DNA of 64,000 nucleotides from Pirellulales bacterium (GTDB lineage: Bacteria; Planctomycetota; Planctomycetia; Pirellulales; Thermoguttaceae): positions 1 through 64,000 of the forward strand of contig JAFGDS010000142.1 of assembly GCA_016931995.1 (NCBI GenBank). The letters run 5' to 3'. Numbering within the stretch: position 1 is the stretch's first letter; every line of letters begins with the position of its first letter. A program made the position numbers and the translations under genes. The notes under the pieces are model-generated. The model had not been told where the DNA came from and ran no database searches. It worked only from the letters and a program-made list of their open reading frames with translations. Below, one piece after another: positions 34,169 through 42,742 of this stretch.

Positions 34169-34477
34169 ATGATTCGTTACATTTGCGACCTGTGCCATCG
34201 CGAGCTCGATCCGGAAGAAGACCTGCGTTACGTCGTCAAGATGGAGGTGTATGCGGCATTCGACCCCATGGCGGTCGACGAGGCCAGCGACGAACGGAAT
34301 CATCTGCAAGAAATCCAGGACATCCTCGAGCAACTCGAGGACGCCGACAGCGACCAGATCGGCGCGGACGTCTACCGGCAGTTGCGCTACGACTTGTGTC
34401 CGGAGTGCCATCGCAAGTTCGTCAGCAACCCGCTGGGCCGCGAGACGGCCAAGTTGTTCAACTTCAGCAAGAACTGA
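34169..34477 (+). CDS. Small zinc-binding protein, unknown function
   Basis: 102 residues from the ATG at 34169, with AAGGGGAG as ribosome-binding site. Two pairs of cysteines (ICDLCHRELDPEED at the N-terminus, LCPECHRKF near the C-terminus) should bind one zinc ion. The acidic helical middle (HLQEIQDILEQLEDADSDQI) could be a short coiled coil. I recognise it only as a conserved planctomycete type. It precedes the membrane nuclease by 24 bases and is probably co-transcribed with it. Confidence 0.75.
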   Translation: MIRYICDLCHRELDPEEDLRYVVKMEVYAAFDPMAVDEASDERNHLQEIQDILEQLEDADSDQIGADVYRQLRYDLCPECHRKFVSNPLGRETAKLFNFSKN

Positions 34478-34501
34478 CCCGCGGCGAAGTGGCCCGGTCT
34501 C

Positions 34502-35074
34502 ATGGTTCGACGTCGCCCGACGTATCGGCGACCCACCCTTCGCGGTTGGCAAAGGGTCGCGGCGCTGGCTCTCGCCCTGGCTATCCTCGCGCTTCTGCGG
34601 TGGTGGTTCGGCCCGTTCGAGCAACCGGCGGCTCCCGAGGCGCTCGCGGAGGGCGCGTACCAGGTCGAGAAGGTCGTGGACGGCGATACGTTCGTCTTGA
34701 CCAACGGGGCCAAGATCCGCCTGATCGGCGCGGACACGCCCGAGACGGTGCACCCCGACCGTCCCGTCGAACCCTGGGGACCCGAGGCCACCGAGTTCAC
34801 GCGCCGGTTCCTCGCCGGCGGCGAGGTTCATCTCGTGTTCGACCGCGAGCGGAAGGACCGTTACGGCCGGTTCCTCGCCTATGTCTGGGTGGACGACGAG
34901 ATGCTCAACGAATCGCTCATTCGCGCCGGACTAGCCCGGGCGAGGACCGAATTCCGCTACGCCGCGGCGAGGAAAACCCTCTTCCGCCGCGCCGAGGCCG
35001 AAGCCCGCTCTGAAGGCCGGGGCATCTGGTCCGGGGCAGACCGCACGGTTGCTCCCGCTGGCGCCGGCCGGTAG
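34502..35074 (+). CDS. Membrane-anchored or secreted thermonuclease (SNase-like)
   Basis: 190 residues. A basic N-terminus and one hydrophobic helix (VAALALALAILALLRWWFG) anchor or export it. The SNase domain shows VVDGDTFVLTNGAKIRLIGA, TPETVHPD and DRYGRFLAYVWV. These contain the catalytic Arg-Glu-Arg set (Arg of IRLIG, Glu of TPET, Arg of DRYGR) and the calcium-binding Asp. It should cut DNA or RNA outside the cytosol in a calcium-dependent way. It follows the small zinc protein gene closely. Confidence 0.9.
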   Translation: MVRRRPTYRRPTLRGWQRVAALALALAILALLRWWFGPFEQPAAPEALAEGAYQVEKVVDGDTFVLTNGAKIRLIGADTPETVHPDRPVEPWGPEATEFTRRFLAGGEVHLVFDRERKDRYGRFLAYVWVDDEMLNESLIRAGLARARTEFRYAAARKTLFRRAEAEARSEGRGIWSGADRTVAPAGAGR

Positions 35075-35142
35075 AATAGGTGATTTGCAGGCGGTTGATC
35101 GAGTCCGCCTTTCTTGTATCCATCTGAACGGAAAACCCTCTC

Positions 35143-36213
35143 GTGAGCCCCAACGACATCTTGCGGATCGCCGTCATCGGCGGCGACGGCACCGGACCGG
35201 AAGTGGCCGCCGAAGGCATGAAAGTGCTCGACGCGGTCGCCAGGCTGGAAGGCATCCGGTATGAATCCAAGGACTTCGACTTCGGCGGCGACCGCTACCT
35301 GGCCACCGGCGAAATCCTGCCCAAAGGCGCCCTCGAGGAGCTGGCCACGTTTAACGCGATCCTCCTGGGCGCGGTGGGCCATCCGGACGTGCCGCCGGGC
35401 GTGCTCGAAAAAGGGCTGCTGCTCGAACTCCGCTTCAAGTTCGACCAGTACATCAATCTCCGCCCGGTGAAGCTCTTTCCCGGCGTCGAGACCCCGCTGG
35501 CCGGCAAGGGACCCGACGACATCGACTTCGTCGTCGTCCGCGAAAACACCGAGGACATGTACGCCGGGGCGGGCGGATTCCTCAAAAAAGGCACGCCCGA
35601 CGAAGTGGCCATGCAAACGGCCGTCTACACCCGCAAGGGCTGCGAACGCTGCATCCGCTGGGCCTTCGACTACACCCGCAAGAGAAACAAGAAGAAACAC
35701 CTCACCCTGGTGGCCAAGACAAACGTGCTCACCTACGGCCACGACCTGTGGTGGCGCGCGTTCCAGGACGTGGCCAAGGAGTACCCGGACGTCGCGACCG
35801 ACTACAACCACGTGGACGCCTGCTGCATGTGGATGGTCAAAAACCCCGAGTTCTACGACGTGATCGTCACGACGAACATGTTCGGCGACATCATCACCGA
35901 CCTGGCGGGCATTCTGCAGGGCGGGATGGGCGTCGCGGCCGGCGGCAACATCAACCCCGAGCCCGGCGGAACCAGCATGTTCGAGCCCATGGGCGGAAGC
36001 GCGCCCAAGTACACCGGCACGGGCAAGATCAACCCCATCGCCACCATCTCGGCCGCCGCCATGCTCCTGGAGCACGCCGGTCACGAGCGCGCCGCCGCGC
36101 GGATCGCCCGAGCCATCGAGACCGTCACCGGCACGAAAATGAAAAGCCAAGCCGCCGGCAAGATGGGCTACACCACCAGCGAAGTGGGGGATTTGGTCGT
36201 GGGGGCGCTGTAG
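35143..36213 (+). CDS. leuB: 3-isopropylmalate dehydrogenase-like enzyme
   Basis: 356 residues from the GTG at 35143. The isocitrate/isopropylmalate dehydrogenase pattern is clear: IGGDGTGPEVAAEGMKVLDA, NLRPVKLFPGV, VVRENTEDMYAG, LVAKTNVLTYG, VTTNMFGDIITDLAGILQGG and FEPMGGSAPKYTGTGKINP. It oxidises and decarboxylates 3-isopropylmalate with NAD in leucine synthesis. The paralogous tartrate/malate enzymes look similar, so substrate assignment is likely but not certain. No leuA, leuC or leuD is nearby. Confidence 0.85.
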   Translation: MSPNDILRIAVIGGDGTGPEVAAEGMKVLDAVARLEGIRYESKDFDFGGDRYLATGEILPKGALEELATFNAILLGAVGHPDVPPGVLEKGLLLELRFKFDQYINLRPVKLFPGVETPLAGKGPDDIDFVVVRENTEDMYAGAGGFLKKGTPDEVAMQTAVYTRKGCERCIRWAFDYTRKRNKKKHLTLVAKTNVLTYGHDLWWRAFQDVAKEYPDVATDYNHVDACCMWMVKNPEFYDVIVTTNMFGDIITDLAGILQGGMGVAAGGNINPEPGGTSMFEPMGGSAPKYTGTGKINPIATISAAAMLLEHAGHERAAARIARAIETVTGTKMKSQAAGKMGYTTSEVGDLVVGAL

Positions 36214-36272
36214 AAAGGGCGCCCGGCGGGAAGAGATCCATCGTGAATCCTCGGTAGCAGGAGGAACGACTC

Positions 36273-36860
36273 ATGAAGACGTGGAAGCACCCCGACCTCG
36301 GAGCATTCACCAATGATGGTGATAGCTGGATCAGAGAAGTGCGTCTGCCAGCATTCAGCGTGTTCAAATACCGTTCTGGCGGACGCAACGCGGGGAGTTC
36401 AAAAGTCGAGATTCGTTTCTGGGTTGATGAGGACGGAGAGCTACCCACGGAACGTGCAGCCGCGGTTGCCAAGAAGGTGATCGAAAACCAAGAGGTCCTC
36501 GCGCGCAGATTGAAGAAGTCTTTCTATGACGACTTGAACGGGCGGGGACCGGATTCGGGAATGGGGTGGCACGGAAACATCCAACTCGTTCGCGAGTGCT
36601 TGGAGGACGAGCGCGACGGCAAGAAGGCGCAATCGCTCGAGTCCCCCGCCGATCTGGACAATGTGCTGGGCGAGCCAGCGGTGTGGATTCACGAATCGGC
36701 CTGCCGCGAATACGACAAGCCCTGCGCGGTGCTTTGTTTCGGGGCGCGGTTCGAGATCGAGCACGGCGTTGGAATCCTCACCGATGGCACTCGGATTCTC
36801 GGGACCGGTTTTATGACGGACGTGCAACCGTTCAAACGATCTCGCATGCGATATGGATAG
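36273..36860 (+). CDS. DUF6985-like protein, unknown function
   Basis: 195 residues, with an AGGAGG ribosome-binding site. The text WKHPDLGAFTNDGDSWIREV near the start, GRGPDSGMGWHGN in the middle and FEIEHGVGILTDGTRILGTG near the end fits the DUF6985 type of protein. These occur as scattered cytosolic genes in many bacteria and resemble immunity or housekeeping proteins of unknown role. No toxin is adjacent. The next gene encodes an unrelated membrane protein. Local base composition is somewhat less GC-rich than its neighbours. Confidence 0.7.
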   Translation: MKTWKHPDLGAFTNDGDSWIREVRLPAFSVFKYRSGGRNAGSSKVEIRFWVDEDGELPTERAAAVAKKVIENQEVLARRLKKSFYDDLNGRGPDSGMGWHGNIQLVRECLEDERDGKKAQSLESPADLDNVLGEPAVWIHESACREYDKPCAVLCFGARFEIEHGVGILTDGTRILGTGFMTDVQPFKRSRMRYG

Positions 36861-36983
36861 GCGCATCGCGAAGCGGTTTGCCCGACCGCCCGTTCCGGCG
36901 CCGGGTGCCACAAGACAAGGTTAACGGCGCCCGGCAAAGCGTGAACGTCCGAGACAACCTCCGTCTCTCCAGGAGATGGCATC

Positions 36984-37577
36984 ATGGTCCCACTTGCCAT
37001 GAGTTTGCTTCTCGTCATTGCTCCCGCGCTAACCGTGATCGTTTACCTTGTTGTCTGGATGGCGATTCGTCTGGTCACGCGTCGATCAAGGTGGCATCGA
37101 GCGATTCCTATCGTGGTTCTTCTTGGATGTCTTCCCTTTTTCCCCCTTTTGTGCTCGGGCATCTTCACCGGCGTGCATCAGGCAACGCGTTGGGAGGCAA
37201 CCGACATTTCTCCAGATAAGGCAAATCGACTACTCGTTCTTTTCAAGATCCCACAGACGGCAACGAATGTGAGTTGCGTGCATGACCGTTTTGCCCCCAC
37301 TGTCGATAGCGCCGAGTTCACGATCGACGAAGTAGGTTTCCTCAATTGGGCTTCGGAAAACGGGTGGGTGCCAACCAAATTCGACTCACGGGCTGACAGC
37401 CGTGATAGCACGCCTTCTTCACGGGCCACGGGTCCTTTTGGATTAGACGAAGATGGCCGTCCCATCGTCTGCGGCTACACCATTGATACAAGCGAGAAGA
37501 GCGACCCGGATTGTGGCCTTTGGGTCCTCTACAATCTCGACACCCACCGTTGCTCCTGTTCCTATTCATTGTGGTGA
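36984..37577 (+). CDS. Two-helix membrane protein, unknown function
   Basis: 197 residues. Two N-terminal helices (LLLVIAPALTVIVYLVVWMA and IPIVVLLGCLPFFPLLCSGI) are followed by a soluble domain with several cysteines. The domain includes VDSAEFTIDEVGFLNWASEN and a C-terminal CGLWVLYNLDTHRCSCSYSL. I do not recognise the family. It lies between the DUF6985-like gene and the oxoamine synthase. This and the previous gene are less GC-rich and use more varied codons than the surroundings, which hints at transfer. Confidence 0.6.
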   Translation: MVPLAMSLLLVIAPALTVIVYLVVWMAIRLVTRRSRWHRAIPIVVLLGCLPFFPLLCSGIFTGVHQATRWEATDISPDKANRLLVLFKIPQTATNVSCVHDRFAPTVDSAEFTIDEVGFLNWASENGWVPTKFDSRADSRDSTPSSRATGPFGLDEDGRPIVCGYTIDTSEKSDPDCGLWVLYNLDTHRCSCSYSLW

Positions 37578-37587
37578 CGCGAGTTGA

Positions 37588-38850
37588 ATGCGTGCCACCA
37601 CCCTTGACACCGTTCGCCATGGGTTCACCGCCATGCCCACCATGCACAGCCCTCCCGGCCCGTTCACGGTGATTGACGGGCGGCGGTATCTTTACTTCGG
37701 CGGGACGGGCTACCTGGGCTTGCAGGGCCATCCGGAAGTGATCCGCGCGGCGTGCGAGGCGGCCGGGCAGTACGGCATCGGAAGCGCCACGTCCCGGGCA
37801 GGCTGCGGCGAGACGCCGCCGCTATTGGACGCCGAACGCCGGGCCGCCGAGTTCTTCGCCGCCGCCGACTCCTTCTACTTCATGTCGGGCTACGCCGGAA
37901 ACAGCATCCTCGTGCTGGCCCTGCGGGAGGAGTTCGACGCGGTGTTCGTCGACGACCGGGCGCACTACTGCGTGGGCGAGGCCGCGCGGCTGGCTGGGCG
38001 ACCCATCGCGACGTTCCGCCACTGCGATCCGGACGACCTCGCCCGCGTGCTCAGGGAGCAACTCCCTGCCGGCGCCAGGCCGCTGGTGCTCAGCGACGGT
38101 GTGTTCCCGTCGCACGGCGAGATTGCCCCGGCGGCCCAGTACGCGGAAGTTCTGTCCGAGTACGTCGGCTCGATCCTGGCGCTCGATGACGCGCACGCCG
38201 TGGCCGTGTTGGGGGCCAACGGGCGAGGAACGTTCGAGCACGTGGGGTTGTACGATCGCGGGGTGAACGTCGACGGGGTCCGTGACGTCAAAGAAGATGA
38301 CGTCAAAGGGGACAGTCCCATTTTCGCCGAGACGAAAATCGGGACAGTCCCCGGCGCCAAAATGGGGACAGTCCCCCCGCGGCTCCTGGCCTGCGGCACG
38401 CTCAGCAAGGCGGTGGGCGGCTACGGCGGCATCATCGCCGGGGGGCGAGAGTTTGTCCACCGCCTGAAGGCCACGTCCACGTACTTCAATGGCGCAAGCG
38501 CCGTGCCGGTGCCCATCGCGGCGGCCACCACGAGGGCCCTCGAGCTGATTCTGAAGCAGCCCGAGCTCCGCGCGCGGCTTTGGGAGAACGTGGCGGCGGT
38601 GAAGTCGGGTCTTCGGGCGTTGGGGCTCGCGGTGGACGATTCGCCCGTGCCGATCGTGGGCTTGGTGCTCGGCGACGCGGACCACATGCGGCGGATCCAC
38701 GAGGCCCTTCGTGCCCGGGAAATCTATCTGCCCTATCGCAGCGGCTACGCCGGGCTGGGCGAGGCGGGCGCGTTGCGTCTGGCCGTCTTCGCCACGCACA
38801 CCCGCGAAATGATCGACCGCCTGCTGGCGGAGTTGGCGGCCGTGCTGTGA
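37588..38850 (+). CDS. PLP-dependent alpha-oxoamine synthase (KBL/BioF-like) with in-frame repeat insertion
   Basis: 420 residues. The fold-type I signature is present: FGGTGYLGLQGHPEVIRAA, YGIGSATSRAGCGETPPLLD, LSDGVFPSHGEIAP, LALDDAHAVAVLGANGRGTF and GTLSKAVGGYGG with the PLP lysine at 274. Such enzymes condense an acyl-CoA with an amino acid (2-amino-3-ketobutyrate ligase, 8-amino-7-oxononanoate synthase and relatives). Residues about 231-264, encoded at 38278-38386, are translated palindromic repeat (GDSPIFAETKIGTVP and KMGTVP), inserted ten residues before the lysine. The frame stays open, so a protein may still form. Whether it is active cannot be told. Substrate not assigned. Confidence 0.85.
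   Translation: MRATTLDTVRHGFTAMPTMHSPPGPFTVIDGRRYLYFGGTGYLGLQGHPEVIRAACEAAGQYGIGSATSRAGCGETPPLLDAERRAAEFFAAADSFYFMSGYAGNSILVLALREEFDAVFVDDRAHYCVGEAARLAGRPIATFRHCDPDDLARVLREQLPAGARPLVLSDGVFPSHGEIAPAAQYAEVLSEYVGSILALDDAHAVAVLGANGRGTFEHVGLYDRGVNVDGVRDVKEDDVKGDSPIFAETKIGTVPGAKMGTVPPRLLACGTLSKAVGGYGGIIAGGREFVHRLKATSTYFNGASAVPVPIAAATTRALELILKQPELRARLWENVAAVKSGLRALGLAVDDSPVPIVGLVLGDADHMRRIHEALRAREIYLPYRSGYAGLGEAGALRLAVFATHTREMIDRLLAELAAVL
38278..38386. repeat. Palindromic GGGACAGTCCC repeats inside a coding gene
   Basis: Three GGGACAGTCCC cores occur in about 90 bases, with an ATTTTCG...CGAAAAT inverted pair and a partial duplication of TGACGTCAAA at the left edge. It belongs to the same family as 15452-15497. 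It is 109 bases long, roughly 36 codons, with no stop in the gene frame. Confidence 0.85.
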
Positions 38851-38877
38851 CGGCCCGCGTGTGGTGCAACTTGACCT

Positions 38878-38964
<87 letters not shown>

Positions 38965-38994
38965 CGAGTGTCGCGCAGATTCTTCGGGGGGGTA

Positions 38995-39022
38995 TTGACA
39001 TTGCATGGTGCGGCATCATAAT
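38995..39022 (+). promoter_or_regulatory. Promoter for the PEP-CTERM gene
   Basis: TTGACA (38995-39000), a 16-base spacer and CATAAT (39017-39022), about 98 bases before the ATG. The -35 is a perfect consensus. Confidence 0.6.
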
Positions 39023-39119
39023 GGCGGTCGGGTATGTTTCCGCAGGGGGTGGTGTGCGTCGGACGTTAAGCTCGGTGGCTCGCGCCTCGATGACCCTCTA
39101 ACCCCTGTGGAGATCCGCC

Positions 39120-40676
39120 ATGTTCGCCACGTCTGGCTCGCTCGCGCCCCGCGCTGGCATCACCGCGTTTCTTGCCGCTAGTGCTCTTGTCGCGTTCTCC
39201 GCGGTGGCGGCCGCGTCTCCCTCGGGCGGGCCCGTTCTGGTGGCCGACCCGTTCCTCGACGGCTACGACGGCTGGACCGACGTGTGGAACGGCGCCCTGT
39301 ATTACCCACCGGGCCCAAACTGGGGCATCCTGCTTCAGAACAACCGGCTCTCGGAATCCTCCAACGGCCGGCCTGGCGACGGCGTGAATTGGGACGGCAA
39401 GTACGCGCCCTTCGTCATGGTCAACACGTCGCTCGAGTCGCCGCCGGCGTCGTACACGCTTTCGGCGACGCTCCGCTCGTCGGACGATGACGGCTTCGGC
39501 GTCGTGTTCGGCTATCAGGACACCGACTACTACTTCCGCGTCGGCCTGCGCAACGAATCCGGCGCCAAGCAGTACGGCTTCCCGGCCGGCGTGTCCGTGC
39601 AGAAGATCGTCGACGGCGTCATCACCCAACTCGGAACCAACGACTTCACTCCCTCGACGGCCAATCTCCCGGTCGACGTGGACGTGGTCGTCGATGGAAC
39701 GCAATGGACCGTGTTCGTCGACGGCAGCGAGATGATCTCCGGCAACGATCCCGAGTTGGCGCCGGGCCATTACGGCGTGCATTCCTGGGGACAGAAGCAC
39801 GTCGTCGACAAGGGCATCCAATGGGGCACGCAACTGGACGGCATGACCATCTCGTGGCCGGGCGGGAGCCGGACGCACGACTTCGCCGGCGCTTCGCCCG
39901 TGGCGTGGCGACCCGTCACGCTGCGCAACAGTTACGGCGGCTGCGGCGTGGACGGCGAGGACCTGGGCAACTTCCGGCTCGACTTCCGCGACGGCACCAT
40001 CCGCGAGGACAGCAACGGCTACGAATGGGCCACGACGCGGGCGCCCAACGTCGATTTCCTCGGGCCGGCCGTCGTGGTGGACGCGCCGGAGAGCGCGGCC
40101 TGGACCGACTACGAAATGAAGGTCCGCCTGGCCAACGGCGACGACGACGGCATCGGCCTGCTCGTGCGCGTCGCGGACGACGACACGTTTTACCGCCTGA
40201 ACTTCTCCCGCCAGTCGATGGCGTCCTCCGCGGGCCGCGAGCACGAACGAGCCCCCCAGGGTCTGTCAATCCAGAAGTGCGTCGATGGCGTCTGGTCTGA
40301 GCTGTTACGCGACAATCAGTCTCGACCGTTGTATACGTACACGAAGAGCTACCTGCCGAGTTGGATTGCGCCGTTCGACGTGACGGTGCGCGTCGTGGGC
40401 GACACGATCCAGGTGACCGTCATCGACGATCCCGACGGCGAAGCCCGCGTGATCCAGTACGACCCGATCGTGGACGAAACCAACCCGATCCTGCACGGCA
40501 GCGTGGGGTTCACGAGTTGGGGCAACGGCGACGCGCCGGACGCGGCGATCTTCGCGCGGTTCGGCGGCGGCGGACACGCGTTTCTCGTGGCCGTGCCCGA
40601 GCCGGGCGGATGGGTGCTGGCCCTCGCGGCCCTCGCCGCGGCGAGCCTCATCCGCGCGGTGCGCCGGCGCCGTTAG
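39120..40676 (+). CDS. Secreted PEP-CTERM protein with two lectin-like jelly-roll domains
   Basis: 518 residues. A signal peptide (ITAFLAASALVAFSAVAAAS) is followed by two related beta-rich halves with parallel text: DDGFGVVFGYQDTDYYFRVG and DDGIGLLVRVADDDTFYRLN. They look like concanavalin/laminin-G-type domains, as in other planctomycete glycan-binding proteins. The C-terminus is a PEP-CTERM signal: VPEPGG, a hydrophobic helix (WVLALAALAAASL) and RAVRRRR. This predicts processing by an exosortase and surface or matrix attachment. A GGAG ribosome-binding site precedes the ATG. No exosortase gene is in the window. Confidence 0.85.
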   Translation: MFATSGSLAPRAGITAFLAASALVAFSAVAAASPSGGPVLVADPFLDGYDGWTDVWNGALYYPPGPNWGILLQNNRLSESSNGRPGDGVNWDGKYAPFVMVNTSLESPPASYTLSATLRSSDDDGFGVVFGYQDTDYYFRVGLRNESGAKQYGFPAGVSVQKIVDGVITQLGTNDFTPSTANLPVDVDVVVDGTQWTVFVDGSEMISGNDPELAPGHYGVHSWGQKHVVDKGIQWGTQLDGMTISWPGGSRTHDFAGASPVAWRPVTLRNSYGGCGVDGEDLGNFRLDFRDGTIREDSNGYEWATTRAPNVDFLGPAVVVDAPESAAWTDYEMKVRLANGDDDGIGLLVRVADDDTFYRLNFSRQSMASSAGREHERAPQGLSIQKCVDGVWSELLRDNQSRPLYTYTKSYLPSWIAPFDVTVRVVGDTIQVTVIDDPDGEARVIQYDPIVDETNPILHGSVGFTSWGNGDAPDAAIFARFGGGGHAFLVAVPEPGGWVLALAALAAASLIRAVRRRR

Positions 40677-40709
40677 ATCGCGTTGCAGAATGCACTCAGG
40701 TGTAGCAGT

Positions 40710-40868
40710 CTTGGGTGCCATGCCCACGCTTGTCGTGGGCATGTTCTTGCGGGAATCTCGCCGCATGGCCACGCAAGCGTGGACATGGCGCCCAGCGTTC
40801 CTGGCAGGGTGGGCCTTGCACTGCTGGACAAGCCAGCAGTGAGGAGATCCTTCGCTGCGCTCGGGATG
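40710..40868. repeat. Cluster of three palindromic repeat families
   Basis: It holds GGGTGCCATGCCCACGCTTG with a partner near 40790, then a half copy of the GCCACTGCTGGC family (GCACTGCTGGACAAGCCAGC). A right arm of the CATCC-GAGCG family (GATCCTTCGCTGCGCTCGGG) follows. Mixed partial copies suggest repeated insertion at one site. No gene. Confidence 0.7.
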
Positions 40869-40921
40869 ACCTATGACCTCCGTGTCTCCGTGGTGTAATC
40901 CCTTTTCGTGACGTGCTGGTG

Positions 40922-42031
40922 TTATCGCAGGATCGTTTGCGGGCGGTCGGGCGACCAGGCGGGCCGCTGCCGGCCGGCCGGAGCGGCGGGCGTCGAGCGG
41001 GGCGCGGGGACCACTCTCGTCGCGATCCGCGGCGGCGGGCTCGGCTGGCCCGACGACGAAAGGGACCGCGGCGGCGGCGCGTCGGGCAGCGCGTCGGGCA
41101 GCGCCCGCGGGGCCGTCTCGGCAAGCTGGTCGATTTCGATCGGCAGGTCTGCCTCAAGTTTCCGGCCGTCGGGCGCCGTGAGGCGGACGAACAGGTGCAG
41201 TCGGTCGTTCCGCGGCTTGCCATTTGGCCAGGGCAGGACCAGGCGGATTCCCTTGGCCGTGCCCCCTTGGCCCAAGTGGTCCGCCACGGCGTCGGCCGGG
41301 AAGTCCCATCGGGCAACGCGGCCGGATTCGCCGGGCAGGGCGGGGTCGATGAGCACCACGGATACCGGCGCGGCCGCGACCACGGGGTGCCCCTGGGCGT
41401 CGCGCGGCTGGATCAGGATCGTCATGCCCGCGGCGCTGCCCCCACCTTCCGGCACGCCGCCGACCACGTCGCCCAGCGAGATCTCCTCGATCTGGCTGGC
41501 GCTGCCGTCTTCGGCCGGGGGCGTCGGGTCCGGCTGCATGGGTTTCCAGAGGGGTGGTGGGGAATCGGGCGAATCGCCGGGAGCAGGCGCCGGCGGCCGG
41601 AGCGAATCGGTCTGCCCCGGGGGCGAGAACTCGGGCGCCGTGGGCGGCTGGAGCGTATCGCTGGGGGCGACGGGCGCGGGTGGCGCCTTGCCGGACGGCT
41701 GGCGACTTTTCCACGACTCGGGCGGGGTGGATTTGAATTCGTCCTCGGGCAGGTCAACCTTCGGCGGCTCGGGCGCGAAGGTGGGAATGCCCGACCAATC
41801 GTCCGGGCCCCGCTGCCCGTCGCGATCGACCAACCGCTTCTCGAGCGATTCCTTCTCCGCCTCGCACGACGCCAACGAGTGCTGGGCGTCGTCGAGGCAA
41901 TCCTCGAGTTGATAGATCCGATCCTCTTGCAGGCGGAGTTCCCGTTCGAGGGCGGCGATATGGGGATTGGCGCGGCATCCCGCCGCGACCAGAACCGCCA
42001 AGCCGAGAAGGCAACCATGCCATGACTTCAT
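40922..42031 (-). CDS. Lipoprotein with N-terminal coiled coil and Pro-rich linker
   Basis: 369 residues. The lipobox LAVLVAAGC predicts a lipid-modified Cys at about residue 19. A heptad-rich helix follows (IAALERELRLQEDRIYQLED and beyond), then about 150 residues of Pro-rich linker. A beta-rich domain (GMTILIQPRDAQGHPVVAAA, GIRLVLPWPNGKPRNDRLHL) and a basic Pro/Arg tail end the protein. The type is frequent in Planctomycetota and its function is unknown. It is expected in the inner or outer membrane, facing the periplasm. The next gene on the same strand side is clpP, 94 bases away. Confidence 0.75.
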   Translation of the reverse strand: MKSWHGCLLGLAVLVAAGCRANPHIAALERELRLQEDRIYQLEDCLDDAQHSLASCEAEKESLEKRLVDRDGQRGPDDWSGIPTFAPEPPKVDLPEDEFKSTPPESWKSRQPSGKAPPAPVAPSDTLQPPTAPEFSPPGQTDSLRPPAPAPGDSPDSPPPLWKPMQPDPTPPAEDGSASQIEEISLGDVVGGVPEGGGSAAGMTILIQPRDAQGHPVVAAAPVSVVLIDPALPGESGRVARWDFPADAVADHLGQGGTAKGIRLVLPWPNGKPRNDRLHLFVRLTAPDGRKLEADLPIEIDQLAETAPRALPDALPDAPPPRSLSSSGQPSPPPRIATRVVPAPRSTPAAPAGRQRPAWSPDRPQTILR

Positions 42032-42125
42032 GTCAGCCTCGTCCCTGAGGTCTGTGCAGGGAACCGTCCCCCTTGGTACCCCCCCGCTTACGTCGCATTC
42101 CGCGCCGGCCCGCGCCCGCGCGGCG

Positions 42126-42710
42126 TCACGACACGTGTTCGATGACGTGGTCGATCAGGCAATACTCGAGGGCCTCCTCGGCCGTCATGAAGCGGTCGCG
42201 GTCGGTGTCCTGCTCGATTTTCGCCAGCGGATGGCCGGTGTGTTTGATGAGAATCTGGTTGAGCCGTTCCTTGATCTTCGCGAACTCCTTGGCGTGGATC
42301 ATGATATCCTCGGCCGAGCCTTCCATGCCGGCCATGGGCTGATGGATCATGATGCGGGAATTGGGAAGCGCGTTGCGCTTGCCCTTGGCCCCCGCGGCCA
42401 GCAGCACGGCGCCCATCGACGCGCACTGCCCCAGGCAATACGTGGCGACGGGGCAATTGATGAACTGCATCGTGTCGTAGATGGCCAGCCCGGCCGTGAC
42501 GGCGCCGCCCGGCGAGTTAACGTACAGATGCACGTCGGCCTTGGCGTCCTCCGCTTGAAGGAAGAGAAGCTGGGCGACCACGGCGTTGGCCACTTCGTCG
42601 GTGATGGCCGAGCCGAGGAAGATGATCCGGTCCTTCAGGAGCCGGCTGTAGATATCCATCGCCCGCTCTTCGCGGCCGCTCTTCTCGATCACGTACGGGA
42701 TCAGAGGCAT
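42126..42710 (-). CDS. clpP: ATP-dependent Clp protease proteolytic subunit
   Basis: 194 residues. The serine-protease triad is visible: Ser in [11 protein letters not shown], His in [11 protein letters not shown] and Asp in TDRDRFM. The family text INSPGG appears as [20 protein letters not shown]. It forms the barrel chamber that degrades unfolded proteins delivered by ClpX or ClpA, in the cytosol. It is the second of two clpP genes behind the trigger factor gene, 32 bases after the first. The two paralogues may form a mixed ring. No clpX is in the window. Confidence 0.95.
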   Translation of the reverse strand: MPLIPYVIEKSGREERAMDIYSRLLKDRIIFLGSAITDEVANAVVAQLLFLQAEDAKADVHLYVNSPGGAVTAGLAIYDTMQFINCPVATYCLGQCASMGAVLLAAGAKGKRNALPNSRIMIHQPMAGMEGSAEDIMIHAKEFAKIKERLNQILIKHTGHPLAKIEQDTDRDRFMTAEEALEYCLIDHVIEHVS

Positions 42711-42742
42711 GGGAGGTCTCGTTGGAGTTCAAGAGGGGGCGA

